From Magnetococcales bacterium (GTDB lineage Bacteria > Pseudomonadota > Magnetococcia > Magnetococcales > Magnetaquicoccaceae): DNA of 36,495 nucleotides. Every line of letters starts with the position of its first letter. Positions within the stretch are counted from its first letter, which is position 1. Both the position numbers and the translations under genes were made by a program. The stretch lies in contig PDZU01000027.1 in assembly GCA_002753095.1 (NCBI GenBank), positions 1 through 36,495 of the forward strand, given 5' to 3'. Under the pieces are notes generated by a model. It searched no databases and had not been told where the DNA came from. It saw only the letters and a program-made list of their open reading frames with translations. This document shows positions 7,590-16,789 of the stretch, in pieces.

Positions 7590-10500
7590 ATGAAGCGTAC
7601 CTGCGAAGCCGCTTTTGAAACCGTCATCGAAGCACATTTGCTCAATAACGGCTACGTTTCACTCTCTTCCAACGCCTTCAACCAGGAGTTGGCTCTGTTC
7701 CCTGAAACCGTGCTGGCCTTTATCCGGGAAACCCAACCCAAGGCGTGGACAGCACTGGAGTCATTGCACGGCGAGAAGACGGGCGAACAGATTCTCCTTG
7801 ATCTGACCAAATGGATGAATACCCATGGTTCACTCGCCACCCTGCGCCATGGATTTAAATGCTATGGCCGCACAGTGCGCGTGGCCTATTTCAAGGCAGC
7901 GCACGGACTTAATCCAGAACTTGAGGCCCATTATGCGGCCAATCGAATCGGCATTACCCGCCAACTCCACTTTTCCACCCGCACGGAACACTCCCTGGAT
8001 CTTCTCCTCAGCGTCAACGGCATTCCCCTGGTTACCATCGAACTGAAAAACCCGCTTACCGGCCAGACGGTCGAACAGGCCATCCAGCAGTACCGCAAAG
8101 ACCGGGATCCCCGTGAACCCATTTTTGAGTTCAAACGGCGTACCTTGGTCCATTTCGCGGTGGATACCGACGCGGTGTTCATGACCACCCGCTTGGCCGG
8201 ACCATCTACCTATTTTCTGCCCTTCAACCGGGGGTGCGATGGTGACGCGGGCAATCCTCTGGACCCTCTGGGACGGGGTTATCGGACGGCCTATTTGTGG
8301 GAGGAGGTTTTGCAGAAAGAGAGCCTGCTTGACATCCTTGCCCGCTTCATCCACCTGCAACAGGATGAAAAGCGCGATGACAAAGGGCGGAAGGTTAAAA
8401 AAGAAACCATGATCTTCCCGCGTTTTCATCAGTTGGAGGCAGTGCGCTTTCTGGAATCCTCGGCGCGCAACGATGGCGTAGGACACAATTACCTTGTCGA
8501 ACACTCGGCGGGCAGTGGCAAGAGCAACACCATTGGATGGCTGACGCATCGCCTGGCATCGCTCCACAACGACGGAAACGAACGGGTTTTTGATACCGTC
8601 ATTGTGGTGACAGACCGGATTGTTCTGGATCAACAGCTTCAGGATACCATCTATCAATTTGAGCATCGCCATGGTGTTGTCCAAAAAATTGATGAAAGTT
8701 CGCGTCAACTGGCGGAAGCCCTGGAAAAAGCAGTACCCATCGTCATTACCACCTTGCAGAAATTCCCTTTTGTGACCAGGCAATTGATCAAGATGGCTGA
8801 GGAACAGGGCACGCCCGGCCACGGGGTACTGCCAGTTCGTCGGTGCGCGGTGATCATTGATGAGGCGCACAGCTCCCAGGGGGGAGAAACGGCTACCGAT
8901 TTAAAGGAGGTTCTTGGTGGGGAACGGCTGCGCCAGGAGGCCAAAGAGCGCGCTGCCGAGGAAGGACGGGAGGATTTTGAGGAGCTGTTCCGCAGCATGG
9001 CCAAGCGTGGGAGACAGGCCAATATCAGCTTCTTTGCCTTCACCGCCACCCCCAAACACAAGACCATGGCCGTATTTGGCAACCAAGGCCGGGCCTCCCA
9101 TCGCTACACCATGCGACAAGCGATTGAAGAGGGATTCATCCTGGATGTCCTAAAGCACTATACCACCTATGCCACCTACTTCCGCCTGCTCAAAGCAACC
9201 GAGGAAGACCCCAACGTCGAACGGAAAAAGGCAGCCCGTGCCTTGGCCCGTTTTCTCAAACTCCATCCTCATAACATCGCCCAAAAGACCGAGGTGATGG
9301 TGGAACACTTCCACGCGGCATCCCAACACAAAATCGGTGGCCGGGCCAAGGCCATGGTGGTAACCGGTTCAAGACTGGAGGCGGTGCGCTACAAGCAGAA
9401 CTTTGACCGGTACATTCAGCAAACAGGTTACCCAATCAAATCCCTGGTTGCCTTCTCTGGAACCGTGCTCGATGACAAAATTCGGGATGTCACCTACACC
9501 GAAGAGGGCATGAACCTCGGTGTGCGTGAAAAAGAGCTGCCTGACCTCTTTGCAACCCAGGACTATCAAGTGTTGCTGGTGGCCGAAAAATATCAGACCG
9601 GGTTTGATCAACCGCTTCTCCACACCATGTACGTGGACAAGCGCCTGGCAGGCATTCAAGCTGTTCAGACCCTGTCCCGTCTCAACCGCATCCACCCACT
9701 CAAGGAAGAGACCTTCGTCCTTGATTTTGTCAATGACCGGGATGAGATCCGCGAAGCCTTCAAAACCTACTACGAAGGCGCGGCAATGGGCGAGGAGGTT
9801 GACCCTGCCAGGATGTATGCAATCAAGGGCGAATTGGATGCCTCCGGCATCTATCTGCCCGAAGAGGTCGAACGATTCTGCGCCGTTTATTTCAAGCCGA
9901 AGCAACGACAGAGCCTGTCTGACCATCAGTCTATGCATTCAGCCTTGGATCCTGCCGTGTCCCGATTTACTGTCCTTCAACAAGAAAACGAGGATGGGTC
10001 CGAGCTTCTTCGAGGAAAAATTCAAGCCTTCCGCAACCTGTATTCCTTTCTGAGCCAAATGATTCCCTACCAGGATTCCGACCTGGAAAAACTCTATGTC
10101 TTCCTGCGCCATTTGGCGGCAAAATTGCCAAAACGACACAGCGGATCATCCTACCAGTTTGACGATGAGGTCAGGCTCGAATACTACCGCATTCAAAAAA
10201 TCAGCGAAGGCTCAATCAGCTTGCGTGAAGGAGACTCCCGGCGTTTGGATGGTCCCACCGAGGTTGGTTCGGGAGTAACCCGTGAGGAACCCGTGCCCCT
10301 TTCCCGTCTGATCGATGTGGTCAATGAGCGGTTTGGAACCGATTTCAACCAGGCCGATCAGCTCTTTTTTGATCAAATTGTAGCGGATGCCATAGCGGAT
10401 GATGGACTCAGACAGGCTGCCGCAGTCAATCCAGAGGACAAGTTTGAACTGGTCTTCAAAAACCTGCTGGAAGCTCTCTTTGTCGAGCGCATGGATCAGA

Positions 10501-10601
10501 ATGAAGAGATTTTTGCCCGCTTCATGAATGATAAATCATTTCAGAAGGTGGTAACAGGCTGGCTTTCTGCTGAGGCATATCGAAAATTAGCAAATCAGTA
10601 A
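7590..10601 (+). CDS. hsdR: Type I restriction-modification system, restriction subunit (HsdR)
   Basis: This 1003-residue subunit translocates and cuts unmethylated DNA. The PD-(D/E)XK nuclease domain has its acidic core in LDLLLSVNG and E151-L-K153 (IELKNP), followed by the helix QAIQQYRKDRDP. The SF2 motor has Walker A AGSGKSN (K311), DEAH box at 424-427, and TATP motif III (FAFTATP). The downstream helicase half includes EKYQTGFDQP and VQTLSRLNR. The C-terminal ~200 residues are helical and contact the methylase in known complexes. All motifs are intact, so restriction is expected to be active. A 67-base gap separates it from the protease gene, in which its strong ribosome site lies. Its last bases overlap the convergent MNT gene by 7. 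Confidence 0.95.
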   Translation: MKRTCEAAFETVIEAHLLNNGYVSLSSNAFNQELALFPETVLAFIRETQPKAWTALESLHGEKTGEQILLDLTKWMNTHGSLATLRHGFKCYGRTVRVAYFKAAHGLNPELEAHYAANRIGITRQLHFSTRTEHSLDLLLSVNGIPLVTIELKNPLTGQTVEQAIQQYRKDRDPREPIFEFKRRTLVHFAVDTDAVFMTTRLAGPSTYFLPFNRGCDGDAGNPLDPLGRGYRTAYLWEEVLQKESLLDILARFIHLQQDEKRDDKGRKVKKETMIFPRFHQLEAVRFLESSARNDGVGHNYLVEHSAGSGKSNTIGWLTHRLASLHNDGNERVFDTVIVVTDRIVLDQQLQDTIYQFEHRHGVVQKIDESSRQLAEALEKAVPIVITTLQKFPFVTRQLIKMAEEQGTPGHGVLPVRRCAVIIDEAHSSQGGETATDLKEVLGGERLRQEAKERAAEEGREDFEELFRSMAKRGRQANISFFAFTATPKHKTMAVFGNQGRASHRYTMRQAIEEGFILDVLKHYTTYATYFRLLKATEEDPNVERKKAARALARFLKLHPHNIAQKTEVMVEHFHAASQHKIGGRAKAMVVTGSRLEAVRYKQNFDRYIQQTGYPIKSLVAFSGTVLDDKIRDVTYTEEGMNLGVREKELPDLFATQDYQVLLVAEKYQTGFDQPLLHTMYVDKRLAGIQAVQTLSRLNRIHPLKEETFVLDFVNDRDEIREAFKTYYEGAAMGEEVDPARMYAIKGELDASGIYLPEEVERFCAVYFKPKQRQSLSDHQSMHSALDPAVSRFTVLQQENEDGSELLRGKIQAFRNLYSFLSQMIPYQDSDLEKLYVFLRHLAAKLPKRHSGSSYQFDDEVRLEYYRIQKISEGSISLREGDSRRLDGPTEVGSGVTREEPVPLSRLIDVVNERFGTDFNQADQLFFDQIVADAIADDGLRQAAAVNPEDKFELVFKNLLEALFVERMDQNEEIFARFMNDKSFQKVVTGWLSAEAYRKLANQ

Positions 10602-10975
10602 TTGCCAGGAAATCCCCACATCGCTTCCCGCACGACTGGCTCCCTGTCTTCTGGCTGGACTGCAGCGTGTTTATCCGCATGGTAGATTGCCACGCCCACC
10701 CGGTTGATATGTTCCAGCAAAGGCGGGTAGCGGATACCGTCGTAGGCTTTGACATCGAACGTGTATGGCATGGGCAGTTGATCCAGAACGGAAGCGATTG
10801 CTTCCGCCTTGAGTGCATCTGCCACCCCTACCAGAGCCAAGTCCACATCTGACTGAGGCCGGTAGTTGCCCTTGGCACGCGACCCGAACACGATGACCAT
10901 CCTGATTTCCGGCACCTGTCGAAAAACAGCCTGCAGCAAAGCCAGTTCCCGATCACTCAAACCGGTATTACTCAT
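10595..10975 (-). CDS. MNT-type nucleotidyltransferase (antitoxin-like)
   Basis: A 126-residue minimal nucleotidyltransferase. The signature FGSRAKGNYRPQSDVDLAL contains the GSxAxG loop and the DxD metal-binding pair; a further acidic residue is in the FDVKAYD strand. In HEPN/MNT pairs, MNT proteins neutralise the HEPN partner, in studied cases by nucleotidylating it. The start codon ATG (read from 10975) overlaps the upstream HEPN gene's stop by 8 bases. The stop overlaps the end of hsdR, with which it is convergent. A longer start upstream would run through residues lacking family character (FFCCVWW) and lies inside the HEPN gene. Confidence 0.85.
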   Translation of the reverse strand: MSNTGLSDRELALLQAVFRQVPEIRMVIVFGSRAKGNYRPQSDVDLALVGVADALKAEAIASVLDQLPMPYTFDVKAYDGIRYPPLLEHINRVGVAIYHADKHAAVQPEDREPVVREAMWGFPGNY

Positions 10976-11387
10976 CTTCCACCAGACGCAGCAGAAAAAA
11001 TTCATGCAACCGATCAAATGCTGCAAAATAACTCTCCGAGACTTTATTCAGTGCATCGTCAAAAGTCTTGAAATCGTACCTGTGCGACAATAGGTTCCGA
11101 TATTGGAGGATCTCCATCCAAACCTGCGCATCAGGCAATATGCCAACGGAAAAAGCCTCCTTGATGGTTTTACGGGGTGTTGCTTCTTTTATTTCCACCC
11201 CCTGATCTTCCAGGTAATCTTTGAGCGTTTTCCAAGCCAACTCAAAGGCAAACTCAAAACGCTGGATGGCCCCCTCCTTTTCCAATTGGGAAAGGCTGGC
11301 CAGACCCCGCTCCTGCACCTCCCGCAACAGCACAAATGCCCGGTCGAAGTTGTCAAAACGTTGTTTCCAACGGGTATCATTCATCAT
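10968..11387 (-). CDS. HEPN-domain protein, HI0074-like nucleotidyltransferase partner (toxin-like)
   Basis: An all-helical HEPN protein of about 139 residues. The conserved Rx4H motif, RNLLSH, is present near the C-terminal third; in active HEPN RNases this motif forms the nuclease site. Also visible are FEFAFELAWKTLKDYLEDQG and the GILPDAQVWMEIL segment typical of HI0074-family substrate-binding partners of MNT proteins. The start is the first of two adjacent ATGs (11387), with AGAGG 7 bases upstream; the second is at 11384. A longer upstream frame exists but has no ribosome site. It forms a two-gene operon with the MNT gene. Whether it acts as a toxin here, or only as a partner protein, is not decided by sequence. 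Confidence 0.85.
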   Translation of the reverse strand: MMNDTRWKQRFDNFDRAFVLLREVQERGLASLSQLEKEGAIQRFEFAFELAWKTLKDYLEDQGVEIKEATPRKTIKEAFSVGILPDAQVWMEILQYRNLLSHRYDFKTFDDALNKVSESYFAAFDRLHEFFLLRLVEDE

Positions 11388-11544
11388 CACTGCACCTCTG
11401 GCATGACCAAGCCGTTCAAGATTTATTTTCAAATGGTTTTTCGATGCGTCCATATTATGCCTGTCGCCCCCCGACAAAGCGAGGCATGCCGCCTTGCCAG
11501 AACGCCATTCAATAGCATTACCCGGGGGCGTTATACGAGCCAAT

Positions 11545-11573
11545 TTGCTTTCTTTGCACGAATCGGCTAGATT
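11545..11573 (+). promoter_or_regulatory. Possible sigma70 promoter of the CigR-like/hybrid kinase operon
   Basis: TTGCTT (11545-11550) and TAGATT (11568-11573) are separated by 17 bases, about 70 bases upstream of the CigR-like start. The match is moderate and untested. The rest of the 258-base gap 11388-11645 holds the leader of the leftward HEPN/MNT operon and no recognisable gene. Confidence 0.35.
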
Positions 11574-11645
11574 GGGCTTCATTTAGTGGGGGATATTGTA
11601 TTGTTTGGAATCTGTTGCGGGTTGTACCATCGGAGTCATCCATTC

Positions 11646-12128
11646 ATGCCGCGCCATTTTTGCTCTTTGTCAACGCTGTTTTTTATGATAGCCGTGCACC
11701 TGGGTATGCTCTCCCCCCTGTTGGCCGATACCTTACCCGAAACCGGGGCTGCTGCAACAGGACAGGCTGGCACAAGCCGACTGTCACGACCCACACCACC
11801 AGAGCGCCCTGTACGCCATTTTTCCGAACAGCACATTGAAATTGTGCGCAACCATTTCAGTAGCGCCTACCCGGAGAATCGCCCCTGTCCACGAGGGCTC
11901 CATAAACAACACCACGGCTGCCGCCCCCCCGGAGAGGCAAAAAAATGGAGCAAAGGCTATCCTTTGCCCGTTGATCTGCCCCAGGAACCTCTGCCCGCTG
12001 ATCTGCTGCAGCAACTGGGTGGGGTAGGCAACGGCTATCGGGTGGTCCGGGTGGGCGCGGATATTGTCAAAATCGTCTCTGGCACCCGCGTGGTGGTGGA
12101 TGCCATCCCCGACCTGGGACTGCGCTGA
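11646..12128 (+). CDS. Secreted CigR/RcnB-like small protein
   Basis: A 160-residue protein with an N-terminal signal sequence: a basic start, hydrophobic core LFFMIAVHLGMLSPLLA, and likely cleavage near LLA-DT. The C-terminal 60 residues match the pattern seen in RcnB/CigR-type periplasmic proteins: a Pro-rich KKWSKGYPLPVDL segment followed by GNGYRVVRVGADIV and VVVDAIPDL. CigR has been described as an anti-virulence regulator in Salmonella, and RcnB affects metal homeostasis. The role here is unknown. The start at 11646 is chosen for the signal peptide; an earlier GTG at 11586 would bury it. The stop and the next gene's start share one base (TGATG), so it is co-translated with the hybrid kinase and may modulate it in the periplasm (inference). 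Confidence 0.6.
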   Translation: MPRHFCSLSTLFFMIAVHLGMLSPLLADTLPETGAAATGQAGTSRLSRPTPPERPVRHFSEQHIEIVRNHFSSAYPENRPCPRGLHKQHHGCRPPGEAKKWSKGYPLPVDLPQEPLPADLLQQLGGVGNGYRVVRVGADIVKIVSGTRVVVDAIPDLGLR

Positions 12129-15100
12129 TGAACAAAACTGCCGAATCTCAGCAAAACACAATCCGCCCCGCTGCACAGTTCTTGCTCTCTCTTGTTTGCA
12201 CACTCATTTTCTGTTTGACTCCGCGACTGGCGGCCTGGGCTCTGGATGATCCCAATGCAACCACGGCCTCCGTCACGTCTGCCATGCCTTTCTGGCAATC
12301 GCTGTTGGGCATGGGGGGCGGTATTCTGGTTCTGGCGCTGGTTTTGAAATGGAACCACCACTTAAGTCGCGAGGTAGAGGAGCGCCGCCAGATTGAACAG
12401 CGTCTCAGTCTGGCACTGGAGGGCGGCAACCTGGGACTGTGGGACGTGGATCTGCTCTCTGGCAGCATGGTCGTCAACGCACGTTGGGCGGAGATGCTCG
12501 GCTATACGCTGGCAGAAATTGAACCCCTGCACCGCTCCTTTTGGCTGAGCACCATTCATCCTGCCGACCGGGAACGGGTTCTGCAACTGGGACGGGCCTG
12601 CCAAATGGGCGAACAGGAACGCTACGTTGCCGAATATCGCGCCATGACCAAAGAGGGTGAGGTGCGCTGGTTCATGTCACGGGGGGCCATCGTTGCCCAG
12701 GATGCGGATGGCAAGGCAACCCGCATGGTTGGAACCGTATCGGACACGACCGCCCGCAAACAGATGGAAGAGGCGTTACGGGCCTCCGAGGCGCGCCATG
12801 CCTTGATTCTGGCCTCTGTCGCAGACGGTATTCTGGTCATGGATACCACGGGCAGTATCACCTTTGCCAACCAGGCCGCCCTCACCATGCTGGGATGGCA
12901 ACCCGATGCATTGATCGGCAAACCCATGCATGCCACCCTGCACCACTCCCATGCCAATGGCGAACGCTATCCGGGTCGTGAATGTCCGACCCGCAAAGCC
13001 CTGCAGGATGGCATCGCCAGCCATACCGAAGATGAAGTCTACTGGCGCCAGGATGGCAGCAGCTTTGCCGTGGAGTACAGTTCAGTGCCCATGCGCCAGG
13101 AGGGGGAGTTGCTTGGCGCGGCAGTGGTTTTTCGGGATGTCAGTCAAAAGAGGCAAGCCGAAAGCCGTATCCGTATCCTCAACCAACTGGTTTATGGCTC
13201 GCTGGAGTCGGCCTCGGTGGGGGCCTGGTGGATCGACTTTTCGGAAGAGGACACCTTCCACGCCCTGGATACCACCGCCCGTCTGCTCGGCATGCCCTCC
13301 TCCACCCATACCGACAAATCGTATCGCATGAGCGAACTGTTTCAACGCCTGGAACAGATCAAGGCAGAGGCTCCGCAGCATGCCGATCGAATCGATGCCA
13401 CACTGGCTGAACTGCGGGGCACCATCGCCGGAGAGGGTGAATTTTTCAACAGCACCTTTGCCGTCCCACAACCAGAGAACCGTCTGCACTGGCTCAACGT
13501 GCGCGGTTATGTCTCGCAACGAGACAGCACAGGCCAGGCGCAGTTGATGACCGGTACGGTGATCGACATTACCGATCAAAAGAGTGGCGAACTGGCCATG
13601 CAGCAGGCCAAACAGGCTGCCGAAGAGGCGGCACGGGTCAAATCGGACTTTTTGGCCAACATGAGCCACGAAATCCGCACCCCCATGAATGGCATCATCG
13701 GCATGGTCGATCTGATTCAACAAAGTGAACTGAATGCCAAGCAGCGCCGCATGCTGGCCACCATCCAGGAGTCTTCCACCAGCCTGCTCAATATTCTTAA
13801 CGATATTCTTGATTTTTCCAAGATTGAGGCCGGAAAGATGGTGGTGGAGCACACCCCCACCCTGTTGCGCGAGGTGGTCGAAGGATCCGTACAACTCATG
13901 TATGCCAGCGCCAACGGCAAAACCCTGGATCTCTCCGTCTACGTGGACCCCCGTCTGCCGCGTTGGATTTTGGCCGATCCGACCCGACTGCGGCAGATCA
14001 TCCTCAATCTGGTCGGCAATGCGGTCAAATTTACCAGCAGTAATGCACAACAACAGGGCCGTGTGGCTGTGCGCGCCGAAGCACACAGCAACATGCAAAA
14101 CGCTACACAATTGGTGCTGCGCATCCGCGACAACGGCATTGGCATCTCTCAGAAAAATATCAAAAAACTTTTCCAACCCTTCAGTCAGGCCGATGCCAGC
14201 ACCTCGCGCAAATTTGGTGGTACCGGCCTGGGACTGAGCATCACCCAACGTCTGGTCCAATTGATGGGCGGCAGCATCAGCGTACATAGTGTGCCCGGCA
14301 CGCTGACTGAGTTTTCCGTCATCCTGCCCATCACGGCGCTACCCCCCCCTGCCGACCGCCCGCTCAACCCGGAACCCGATCTGCAGGGACTTGCGCTCAC
14401 CATCGTCGCCCCGGATGCGGTTTATGCCGAAATTCTGGACGACTACTGCCGGGCTGCCGGCGCGCACACCCAACTGTTTCGCCACTGGAACGCCTTGCTG
14501 GCCCACTGGCAAAACGCGGCAACCGCACCACAACCGGCCCTGTTGTTGCTGGATGACAGTACAGTCACCCCCCACGACTTGCCGGCGGGGGTTCGTCTGG
14601 TACGCCTGATGCGCAACCCCAAATCGGCCTCCTGGTCAGACTCGGTCACGATCAGCGCCACGCCACTGGTCTATCAGGAGTTGGTCTCCCATTTGGCGGT
14701 GGCTGGTGGATTATTGAAACCCAGCGCCATGGTCGCCATGACGGAACGGCGCAAGCGGGCCCGACAACCGCTCCCCACTGTCGAAGAGGCCAGTGCTGCC
14801 GGTCGCTTGATTTTGCTGGCGGAGGATAACGAGATCAATCGCGAGGTGATCAGCGAACAGTTGCACATTCTGGGCTATGCGGTGGAGGTGGCCGAGGATG
14901 GGGAGATTGCCTTGGCGATGTGGCGCAGTGGCCGTTATGGTCTGCTGTTGACCGACTGTCACATGCCGAATCGGGATGGATTTTCGCTCACCACGGCCAT
15001 TTTGCAGGAGGAGGCTCCTGGCAGCCATCGCCCGATCATTGCTGTCACGGCCAACGCCCTGCAGGGTGAGGCAGAGCGTTGCATTGCGCACGGCATGGAT

Positions 15101-15595
15101 GATTATCTGGCCAAGCCTCTGCGCATTCATGAACTGGGGGCCATGCTCAACAAATGGTTGCCGTTGCACCCGATCAAGAAAGAGGCAGCGGAGCAGAGGC
15201 CAGCGGCCACGCCTTCTGACCCGGCAGAGGTGGATGCTCTCCCTGTGTGGGATGCCAACACCCTGACCCGCATGGTGGGCGAAAACCCGGAGATGCAGCG
15301 GCGTCTGCTGCGTAAATTTTTGCTCAGTGCCCCGCCACAGATGGCGGCCATCCAGGAGGCGCTGGACCATGCGGCGCTGGACAAGGTGGCCCAGGTAGCG
15401 CATGCTTTCAAATCAGCCGCCCGCATGGTGGGGGCGCTGCGCCTGGGCGAGCATCTGCAGGCAACCGAAAGAGGTGCCAAAGAGGGAGACCGGGAGATGT
15501 GCACCATGCAATTATGGCCGCAGTTGCAGGAACTGCTGCTGGAGAGCCAACAGGCCATCGAATTGTTTTTGCAGCAGAACGGAGACAATGAATGA
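12128..15595 (+). CDS. Membrane hybrid histidine kinase (PAS3-HisKA-HATPase-REC-HPt)
   Basis: A 1155-residue multi-step phosphorelay kinase. Hydrophobic segments at about 15-37 and 58-76 anchor it. Then come three PAS-like domains (about 90-213, 215-340, 345-480), HisKA with His514 ([13 protein letters not shown]), and HATPase with LNLVGNAVKF, DNGIGI and GGTGLGLSI. Next are a degenerate receiver-like segment (about 750-865, lacking the acidic pocket), a true receiver (LLAEDNEIN, Asp943 in LLTDCHMP), and an HPt domain with His1092 (AHAFKSAARMVGA). The layout is that of BarA/EvgS-type kinases. The expected flow is His514 to Asp943 to His1092 and then to a separate receiver, most simply the one encoded directly downstream with a 4-base overlap. 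The signal is unknown. Confidence 0.9.
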   Translation: MNKTAESQQNTIRPAAQFLLSLVCTLIFCLTPRLAAWALDDPNATTASVTSAMPFWQSLLGMGGGILVLALVLKWNHHLSREVEERRQIEQRLSLALEGGNLGLWDVDLLSGSMVVNARWAEMLGYTLAEIEPLHRSFWLSTIHPADRERVLQLGRACQMGEQERYVAEYRAMTKEGEVRWFMSRGAIVAQDADGKATRMVGTVSDTTARKQMEEALRASEARHALILASVADGILVMDTTGSITFANQAALTMLGWQPDALIGKPMHATLHHSHANGERYPGRECPTRKALQDGIASHTEDEVYWRQDGSSFAVEYSSVPMRQEGELLGAAVVFRDVSQKRQAESRIRILNQLVYGSLESASVGAWWIDFSEEDTFHALDTTARLLGMPSSTHTDKSYRMSELFQRLEQIKAEAPQHADRIDATLAELRGTIAGEGEFFNSTFAVPQPENRLHWLNVRGYVSQRDSTGQAQLMTGTVIDITDQKSGELAMQQAKQAAEEAARVKSDFLANMSHEIRTPMNGIIGMVDLIQQSELNAKQRRMLATIQESSTSLLNILNDILDFSKIEAGKMVVEHTPTLLREVVEGSVQLMYASANGKTLDLSVYVDPRLPRWILADPTRLRQIILNLVGNAVKFTSSNAQQQGRVAVRAEAHSNMQNATQLVLRIRDNGIGISQKNIKKLFQPFSQADASTSRKFGGTGLGLSITQRLVQLMGGSISVHSVPGTLTEFSVILPITALPPPADRPLNPEPDLQGLALTIVAPDAVYAEILDDYCRAAGAHTQLFRHWNALLAHWQNAATAPQPALLLLDDSTVTPHDLPAGVRLVRLMRNPKSASWSDSVTISATPLVYQELVSHLAVAGGLLKPSAMVAMTERRKRARQPLPTVEEASAAGRLILLAEDNEINREVISEQLHILGYAVEVAEDGEIALAMWRSGRYGLLLTDCHMPNRDGFSLTTAILQEEAPGSHRPIIAVTANALQGEAERCIAHGMDDYLAKPLRIHELGAMLNKWLPLHPIKKEAAEQRPAATPSDPAEVDALPVWDANTLTRMVGENPEMQRRLLRKFLLSAPPQMAAIQEALDHAALDKVAQVAHAFKSAARMVGALRLGEHLQATERGAKEGDREMCTMQLWPQLQELLLESQQAIELFLQQNGDNE

Positions 15596-16488
15596 ACGAA
15601 CGGTTATTGATCGTGGATGATGATGATTTCATGCGTTCCTTTACCGAAGATCTGTTGCGGGAGGCGGACTACCAAGTCAGTGCGGCGGAGGATGGTCTGG
15701 ATGCCTGGCAGCGTCTGGAAGAGCAGCCGGGATCTTTCGATTTGATCCTGCTGGATTGGCAGATGCCGCGCATGGATGGCATGGAGTTGCTGCAACGCCT
15801 GAAGGCGGACAGTCGTTTTCGCGAGTTGCCGGTGGTGATGTTGACTGGGCATGATCGGCAACAGGAGATTGCGGCGGGTTTGGCGGCGGGGGCCTATTAT
15901 TATTTGACCAAGCCCTCACCGGGCAATGTGTTGCGCTGTGTGATCCAGAACGCCCTGCGCGACATCCGACAAAAGCGGGAGTTGCGCAATCTGATTGGCC
16001 AGAAAACCATGGCCCTGCATCTGCTGCGCGGGGCCGAGTTCCAGTTGCAAACCTTGCCGGAGGCGGAAAAGATCGCTCTGCTGTTGGCGGAGGTCAGCCA
16101 ACAACCGGAACGGACCATTGGCGGCTATTCGGAGTTGCTGATCAACGCCATTGAGCATGGCAACCTGGGCATCACCTATGCCGAAAAAAGCCAACTGGTT
16201 CTGAACAGCCTGTGGCACGAAGAGGTATCAACCCGTCTGCAACGTTCGCCCTATCGGGAGCGTTATGTGACGGTCCGTCTGGAAAAAAGCAGCGCTGCGT
16301 TTACCGTAACCATCATCGATCAGGGCAACGGTTTTGATTGGCAGCCCTATCTGGCGTTCAGCCCAGAGCGGGCTTTCGACCTGCATGGCCGGGGTGTGGC
16401 CATGTCCAAGGCGGCCAGTTTTGACAGCCTGGAGTATCAGGGCAACGGCAATACGGTGGTGACACGGGTGACGATGAAAGAGGGGTGA
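15592..16488 (+). CDS. Response regulator fused to an anti-sigma-type HATPase domain
   Basis: 298 residues. The receiver domain has acidic residues D9-D11, phospho-acceptor Asp55 (LLDWQMP), the conserved threonine in MLTG and Lys107 (LTKP). A short linker leads to a HATPase_c_2-like domain (about 165-295) with the N-box ELLINAIEHGNLG and a G1-type DQGNGFDW. This second domain resembles the RsbW/SpoIIAB family rather than sensor-kinase ATPases. Receiver-HATPase fusions are probably outputs that act by partner switching or as serine kinases, but no anti-sigma antagonist or sigma factor is seen nearby. The start overlaps the kinase stop by 4 bases, with GGAG 7 bases upstream. It is the likely phospho-acceptor of the upstream HPt. 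Confidence 0.85.
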   Translation: MNERLLIVDDDDFMRSFTEDLLREADYQVSAAEDGLDAWQRLEEQPGSFDLILLDWQMPRMDGMELLQRLKADSRFRELPVVMLTGHDRQQEIAAGLAAGAYYYLTKPSPGNVLRCVIQNALRDIRQKRELRNLIGQKTMALHLLRGAEFQLQTLPEAEKIALLLAEVSQQPERTIGGYSELLINAIEHGNLGITYAEKSQLVLNSLWHEEVSTRLQRSPYRERYVTVRLEKSSAAFTVTIIDQGNGFDWQPYLAFSPERAFDLHGRGVAMSKAASFDSLEYQGNGNTVVTRVTMKEG

Positions 16489-16789
16489 GCTGGCAAGCAA
16501 TGGGAATGCACTCACGTTCTTCAACCCAACCGACAGGAGATCAAAAAAAACTTTAGACCTGGATTAATTTTTGTTGACTTCCGTGCACTGAAAATTTATA
16601 AATGTGATAGGTGGTTTTGAAGAGGATCCAAGAAGAGTTAATAATCATTAAAGTTAATTTTATCCTATCAGAAACCGACCGAATGGTCACTCAAAAGTTC
16701 GACGATGTCACTGGGTGTATTCGTGGTCAGAACATGTTGGTGCGGCCACTGCACATGGAAAAATAAGATAACATTTTGGTCCAAGAAGC
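16489..16789. other. AT-rich intergenic region before the three-gene operon
   Basis: A 301-base region clearly AT-richer than its left flank. It holds a good sigma70-like promoter (16574-16602) and a widely spaced inverted repeat TGATAGG (16605-16611) / CCTATCA (16664-16670). No open frame looks coding, and no terminator hairpin for the upstream operon is evident. Confidence 0.5.
16574..16602 (+). promoter_or_regulatory. Predicted sigma70 promoter of the three-gene operon
   Basis: TTGACT (16574-16579) and TATAAA (16597-16602) are separated by exactly 17 bases. Transcription would begin near 16609, leaving a leader of about 180 bases before the first ATG. The long leader contains the second arm of the TGATAGG/CCTATCA repeat and could carry regulation. 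Confidence 0.55.

Noticed and set aside
16605-16670. TGATAGG/CCTATCA inverted repeat as an attachment site or transposon end
   Set aside because: Arms are only 7 bp and 52 bp apart, no flanking direct repeats or recombinase genes are seen.
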